From Sorghum bicolor (Eukaryota; Streptophyta; Magnoliopsida; Poales; Poaceae), in contig NC_012879.2 of NCBI RefSeq assembly GCF_000003195.3, positions 35,829,596-35,893,595 on the forward strand: a DNA stretch of 64,000 nt, read 5' to 3'. A program made the position numbers and the translations under genes. Within the stretch, counting starts at the first letter, position 1. Each line of letters starts with the position of its first letter. Below are positions 59,201-64,000 of the stretch, piece after piece. Under the pieces are notes generated by a model. That model was not told where the DNA came from. It did not search any database and saw only the letters and a list, made by a program, of their open reading frames with translations.

Positions 59201-59935
59201 CGGATATGGATATCTCGAGGAAGTTGCTCTAAGAACGCTTCCCTGGTACTTGGGTCTCTCAACATCACTACGCGAGTGGTGGTGTCTATAAGAACTCCGT
59301 TACCACTCATCCAATTCATACCCAGAATTACATCTATGCCCACACCGGGTAAGACAACCAGATCAGCAAGAAACTGACGGCCTCAAATTTCCAGAGTTGC
59401 CCCAAAAACCACTTGATTGGTAGAAATATCATTCCCAGCAGCACTAATGCAATAACTACCCTTATCAAGTGTACTTGCTTTGAGATTATGCTTAGACACA
59501 AAGTCTGAACTCACAAAAGAATGCGATGCTCCCGAATCAAAAAGCACAAGTGCATCACATTGATTAACCAGAAACTTACCAGCCGTAACTACCTCACCAG
59601 CAGGGATTGCATCCACGGTTGTGTAGTGAACACGCCCCTGGCGGATGTTCCCTTGGTTGCCCTTCTTTGGCGGGTAAGGACAGTTGCTCTGCCAATGCCC
59701 GGTCTGATTGCAGTTCCAGCACGGACGGTTGGCAGGTGGAGTCTTGGCATAGTTGGGACCCGTGTTGCCCCTAGGAAGAGCAATAGAGTACCCCTTGCGG
59801 AAACCTGTTTTGGCCTAATTGTTCTTCACAGGTGGGCGATACCGCTGGTTAGGCGTTGGAGCACGGAACGGTGGCTTAGCTGCCACTGGAGCCTTGGACT
59901 GAGATGACCCTGCCCCGAACCAAAGCACAACCATC
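56299..59935 (-). pseudogene. Tekay/Del polyprotein: gag end, protease, RT, RNase H, integrase, chromodomain
   Basis: From right to left: a gag C-terminus with zinc knuckle CWNCNQTGHWQSNC (CX2CX4HX4C, about 59660-59730), protease LVLFDSGASHSFV, RT with [14 protein letters not shown] and FIDDILVYS, RNase [17 protein letters not shown], integrase with CDNCC, SMDFIVGLP and QTAGQTERVNQ, and the C-terminal domain with chromodomain ending at 56299. All parts are in one frame, broken by a TAG after VKNN (about 59812) and by stops at 59383 (TGA), 58387 (TAG), 57571 (TGA) and 56767 (TAG). The second catalytic Asp of integrase is Asn (IISNRGPQF, codon at 57157-57159). The element cannot code for working pol. 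Confidence 0.92.
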
Positions 59936-59938
59936 AGC

Positions 59939-60303
59939 CTATTTCCACTCCGCTGCTGCTGGGTCAACACGGGGAATGGAGGCCGCTGGTCCTCTCGTCA
60001 GCTCATCCCCACACCTCTGACAGATATCGAGGAGGATAGTCTGGGCTGCAACCTGAGCTGCTTCCCAAGGAGTCTGCCCATCTAAGCTACAAGTCCACCC
60101 TGTCCATGCAGGCCTGCCCCCATGTGGAGGGACAACTCCCTGCACAGCAAACCACTGCAACTCTCCTATCCTATCCAACTCCCACCAAGAATACTGAGGT
60201 GGCTCAGTATACCCTACAGACTGTAGCACTCTCCAGAGCAAGGTAGGAGTGCCAAACTCACTCAAGAAAGTGTCACTGGGACGAGGTGAAGCGGGCGCGT
60301 CCA
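59939..60303 (-). CDS. Tekay N-terminal gag module, third copy
   Basis: The minus-strand frame starts MDAPASPRPSDTFL and has FGTPTLLWRVLQSVGYTEPP, then GGRPAWTGWTCSLDGQTPWE and the end DPAAAEWK. It is the cleanest of three copies, with no internal stop across about 120 codons. It ends at 59939, a few bases before the gag C-terminal segment, so the capsid region that normally lies between them is deleted (compare 12930-13700). The ORF is open upstream to 60358, but the ATG at 60303 matches the start of the other copies. Function unknown. Confidence 0.72.
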
Positions 60304-60988
60304 TCTGTGGAAAGGAATAGGAATACCATGGGTAAAAGTGGATTAGTTTAAGCAACATTTATTTAATTAAAAGGGACGATATTGTAAGGGAAGGAGTAGA
60401 TAGAATGTATGTATGAATGCGACATGATGCATGCTCGAACCGTACGTCCTCACAAACTTAGAAAATTAATATTCTAATGGATATACGGTGGCATATATTC
60501 GTCTCTCGATACGATAACAAATGATTTACACGTGCGCTGTTAGAGTACCTGCAGAAAACTTCATTTCAGCCCAACAGTTCCCAATATATCACTCAAGAAA
60601 GCAGTAAACTAAGTGCACATTGCTTGGACATGCCCAACATGCACAAACAATGACACCACAGCTACCCGAGAAATTAAATGCTCCCCAATTAAGTTTCTTT
60701 CGTGGTTCCATGGTTTCGACATGTAACCGCTCCAGAAAACCACCGCGAACACTCCCCTAGACCGCCGTTTGGACGATCATGCTCTCACAGCTCACACTTA
60801 CCAGGGCGTAGGTGCGACGTTGCATAATTCAAATCTAGCAACATATGTGGCTAATTCACATATGAAGGCTACCTCCACCATTAGACCACAGGGTAGCATA
60901 GTGCGGTCATCACACATCCATACCTGAGTACTACCGGAGATGCATAAATAAAACCCCCAAAGTCAGTACTTAAATAGCCACCTATAGT
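60304..60988 (-). other. Tekay 5' leader and unassigned flank
   Basis: The part to about 60570 matches the leader remnants at 14487-14718 and 51392-51677. The rest, to 60988, has no recognisable gene; no 5' LTR or primer site of the Tekay element is found before the next LTR. Confidence 0.5.
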
Positions 60989-61410
60989 TGTTGACGGTCC
61001 TTAATGCTCACATTTAACCATCAACTAATCATAGAAAAGGATCCAAATGCAACCAACACCTAGACTTAGGGTTTTATCTGACAGAATTCCACAAGTTTTG
61101 GTGTTTGTCTATTTCTACAGGGGGTTATCAGGAAATACGGAAGAAAGGCCCACACGTCGGGTTTACATAGAGATATTAACGTGCCGCGCAATTTTCTATC
61201 ATCTAGAAGACTCCAGAAGCCACGGGAACAAAGCGGAAGACGAGAGGCCTCAGGGACAGGGCGCTCGCCCTAGTCCTGAGGGCGCCCGCCCACCTGTTCT
61301 GCCCAATCAGGGTACAACTCGGGGATCATGCTCCACCGACCTAATACTTCAAGGAAAACCACACGATCAATGTCGGTTTGATCCGACGGCCCAGATTCAC
61401 TTGAAGGGAC

Positions 61411-61417
61411 TATAAAA
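61411..61417 (+). promoter_or_regulatory. TATA box of the right-hand LTR
   Basis: GGGACTATAAAACCAGACC stands in the middle of the LTR, a standard core promoter context. Confidence 0.6.
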
Positions 61418-61503
61418 CCAGACCCCCCTGGCCCCTGAAGATCATACCTCTTCTACAGAATCAAAGTTAGGGTTTCAATTCTTCATCCAAGTAGAGAGGA
61501 TCC

Positions 61504-61611
61504 CTCTAGTTCTTCTAGTTCTACCTCTAGTTCATCTAGATCTAGTTCTAGTTCATCTAGTTCTAGTTCTAGTTCCTCTAGTTGTAGTTCTAGTTAGTTC
61601 TAGTTGTAATC
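61504..61611. repeat. TCTAGT microsatellite in the R/U5 part of the LTR
   Basis: About 108 bases consist mostly of imperfect TCTAGT / TTCTAG units. It lies downstream of the TATA box and would be transcribed. Confidence 0.85.
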
Positions 61612-62275
61612 TAGAAAATAGGGAGAGAGAAGAGGAGAGCGGAGGAGGAGCCGAATCTGTCGGATCTTCCTCAACATTGTACTTTTGCAGCATCTGGTTC
61701 GTTCTTCATCGTTCTCCAGGTTCTTCAATTCATAACTCCTGAGTTCTCTAATTACTTTTATTTACATTCAAGTTATTTATTGGATTCCCGCTTGCATCAA
61801 GTGCTCTAGTCTTTGAAACATTAGAGTAGTAATCAATAGATTAGACGTGGTGTTTAGTCTTGCGATTACCTGGAATTGCACCCAATCCTGCGGATTGTTG
61901 TGGTAGCCTTAGGGTAGTGATAGCCCTAACGGTCGACGTATTCCACCACGTTCGGATCGGTGTTTGTAGGACCGTAGTCAGACCTTCCTAGCCCCCTTCT
62001 CATCTCTTTCTGTGGTTAGTGCTCTGATGTCCCGATATAAATAATCTTGAAGTAATTCTTGATTCTTGGATCAACTAGAGAACTCTCAGGAAACTTCCTC
62101 TCTTCCCACCAAAAATACTTATATAGTTATCCCTGGGCGATCTTGGATCTTAATTAGTACACTCACGTTCTCTGTGGAAAATCGATACTCTGGAATACTC
62201 CCGGGTGAAGGCTACATCGGTATCCGTGCGCTTGCGGATTTTTCTGTTTGCGTTTAAAATACCCAAGAAGCTTTC

Positions 62276-62297
62276 TGGCGCCGTTGAGGGGGAACGG
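62276..62297 (+). other. Primer binding site (tRNA-Asp type)
   Basis: TGGCGCCGTTGAGGGGGAAC is near-identical to the Athila site TGGCGCCGTTGCCGGGGA. It identifies 60989-62268 as a 5' LTR of a plus-strand element. Confidence 0.78.
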
Positions 62298-64000
62298 TAG
62301 CTGTGCTAGTTTCGAACCAAGTCGTCCGTGTATCCTTTTTCTTTTCCTTTTTTACCACACTAACCTTATCACTTTCACCAAACCACATGGATTTCACTCT
62401 AAGCATTAATGAGCATGGAATTTATTTCATAGCCACTTCATTTCCTCCATGCTCATATGCAACATCTTCACAATCCATTGGTCTCTCCAACATCACCACA
62501 TTCGAGATCTCCAACCCCCACTTCCTTTCTATTTATAAAAACTTTAAAAGGGTGGTTGTCGATGCATATGTTTATATTAAATATTGCAGATCTCGTTGAG
62601 TTGATCTTGATATAGGTCAGCGTTGGAGGGGAAACCACTTCACTGACATAAATTGATGGTTTCCCAAGGACAAGCTTAGTGTCCTAAAACAAGCACTGAT
62701 TAGATCGTAACATGAGCTGTTAATTATTTGCAACATTACCTTGTGTATTGAGCATATAAGGATAATTGTAAAAATATTCCTTCGGGTATTCTTGTCACTA
62801 ACCTTTCCACGATTGGAGCAAGAAGATCGGATGAATGACAAGCACAAGGTATGTCCAACCAATCATCATACAACATTGAATTAAATTCATCCAAACTTGA
62901 ATTTTGCAAAATTCAAGCTTGGGGGAGTAATTTACATTAAAAACATCCTTTGCCATGTTGCTATGTTGGTTGTCCCTACCTTTGAGACATGCTCAATTTG
63001 TTAAATACTAATCACACTACTTCATCTTCACTTGAGTAGATCTCTATAAAAGCCATCACGCTACCTTTATTTACCCTAGTAAGAGTTTGTTTGGAAGTAA
63101 TGTACATACTTCTATTGGTTTTTAAATTAAGCATGGTGCTTAGGTTAAACAGCCTTCCTTAATCTAATTAGACATGGAGTCTAGTTTGGTTATTGAACTA
63201 AAAACTGCTTGTGTACACATTGGTATATTTTGTTGGACTAACCCCTGCAGGAAAACTTTCAATATCGACCTGGGAAGTCCTGAGATAAACTCACATTGGA
63301 GATAAAGAGAGAGACACATGAAGTTTAACAATTTACACAAGGAAGGCACAAGAGATGATCGATGGAGGGTGCCACAAACACGATGCACAACCCCTAAGAA
63401 AGGAAAGCTTCCACAAGGTGATATTGTACCATCACTCTTCAATTAAGGTAACATCTTAAGGTATGTGACTATCACTGTTATAAGTTTCTCCTTATTTCTG
63501 GCGTTCACATGAATAAAAGAGACAAACATGTATGATTTACAACTCTAGATTAACCAACCCAATCGATTCAACATGTTTAGTCCTTCCACCTTTGTGATTC
63601 CACACTCCTAATCATATAAGCTAAAATATTGCACACTCAATCTTTGGAAGATATAAACAAAACATATATATAGAAAGATTATCTTTCCATAAGGTTGAGC
63701 AATCTAATCTAACAAATGTTAAATACTACACTCAAGATTTTATTATCCATCAACTTTGTCTCGCTCACTATGCTTGAGCTTAGAGAAGAACAAATACACT
63801 TTTGGTTCTGTTGGTGTTTTCCACCAACAGGGCCCATGCACTTGATCTCTGCCTTGTCTCTATGAGCAGGTACACTTCGAGCAAAATATGAAGGACTTTT
63901 ATAACTCCCAGACTCCACAAAGTGAAGAACCTAGATCTACGAGCACAAACACACTGGAGATACTGGACACTCAGGCAATCACTGCCTTGAGATGCTTGAG
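62298..64000 (+). mobile_element. Internal region of the right-hand element, no recognised coding domain
   Basis: ORFs here are short and show no gag or pol motif; the longest (62303-62599) is Ser/Phe-rich. The segment AAGCTTGGGGGAGTAATTTA near 62930 resembles a purine-rich motif seen in gypsy interiors. Either a non-autonomous element or a long leader is possible. The sequence runs off the window. Confidence 0.45.
63808..63830. repeat. Perfect 9-bp inverted repeat
   Basis: CTGTTGGTG and CACCAACAG flank a 5-base loop (TTTTC). It lies in the internal region of the right-hand element; no other termination or Helitron-end signal is next to it. Confidence 0.7.

Larger units (their letters stand above)
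60989..62268 (+). mobile_element. 5' LTR of a gypsy-type (Athila/Tat group) element, about 1.28 kb
   Basis: It starts TGTTGACGGTCCTTAATG, has a TATA box at 61411-61417, the U5 landmark CATCGGTATCCGTGCGCTTG and an end near AAAATACCCAAGA, followed by a primer site. The last bases are mutated (no clear CA), so the end is approximate. The preceding five bases are ATAGT. Confidence 0.72.

Noticed and set aside
62617..62862. 81-codon minus ORF and other small ORFs in 62300-64000
   Set aside because: They have no motifs, have average base composition and are expected by chance in this length of DNA.
63808..63830. Hairpin as a Helitron 3' end
   Set aside because: No CTAG or CTRR sequence follows within about 15 bases, and the location is inside an LTR element.

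Overview
The window looks like transposon-filled heterochromatin from a large-genome grass, probably a panicoid such as sorghum, sugarcane or Miscanthus. That guess rests on Tekay/Del chromovirus LTRs of about 4.5 kb, Tat-lineage Ty3/gypsy elements with antisense ORFs, Athila-type tRNA primer sites, a grass-type Helitron with an intron-containing Rep-helicase gene, and GC-rich captured exons. A run of exactly 100 N (13765-13864) marks a scaffold gap. I see no intact host gene and no tRNA, rRNA or CRISPR array. Almost every coding region is broken.

Layout. 1-5099: 3' end of a Tekay element (integrase tail with chromodomain, polypurine tract, full 3' LTR). 5100-11271: unassigned sequence and the right end of a CACTA-like DNA transposon, split by a complete solo Tekay LTR (6294-10851) with a perfect 5-bp target duplication. 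11272-15511: an LTR-like promoter segment, a Tekay gag/leader fragment broken by the N gap, and another LTR-like fragment. 15512-26611: Tat-A, on the minus strand, with gag-protease-RT-RNase H-integrase and a 5' LTR; a multi-exon ORF lies on the opposite strand beyond pol, and the 3' LTR is missing. 26612-27120: a small coiled-coil fragment. 27121-47350: Tat-B, also minus, with both LTRs, polypurine tract and primer site. Its antisense ORF encodes a plant-mobile-domain protein. Most of pol is absent, and 32536-43977 holds a Helitron (Rep-helicase pseudogene plus pieces of choline-transporter-like and SAMHD1-like host genes) and an Athila-like LTR. 47351-49722: Athila-like gag-protease and LTR, minus. 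49723-51677: a deletion-derived Tekay chimera. 51678-60988: a defective Tekay element, minus (3' LTR, polyprotein with several stops, deleted capsid region). 60989-64000: a 5' LTR, primer site and unrecognised interior of a further gypsy-type element that runs off the window.

How it fits together. The parts form a nested stack: LTR retrotransposons inserted into one another, then were eroded by LTR-LTR recombination (solo LTR), illegitimate deletion and point mutation. Most in-frame stops fit C-to-T change in CAG or CGA codons, as expected for long-methylated DNA. The features most worth attention are the two intron-bearing antisense ORFs of the Tat elements, a frame-conserved peptide block inside the Tekay LTRs, and the Helitron's multi-gene cargo. 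No search was run; family names come from motif recognition.
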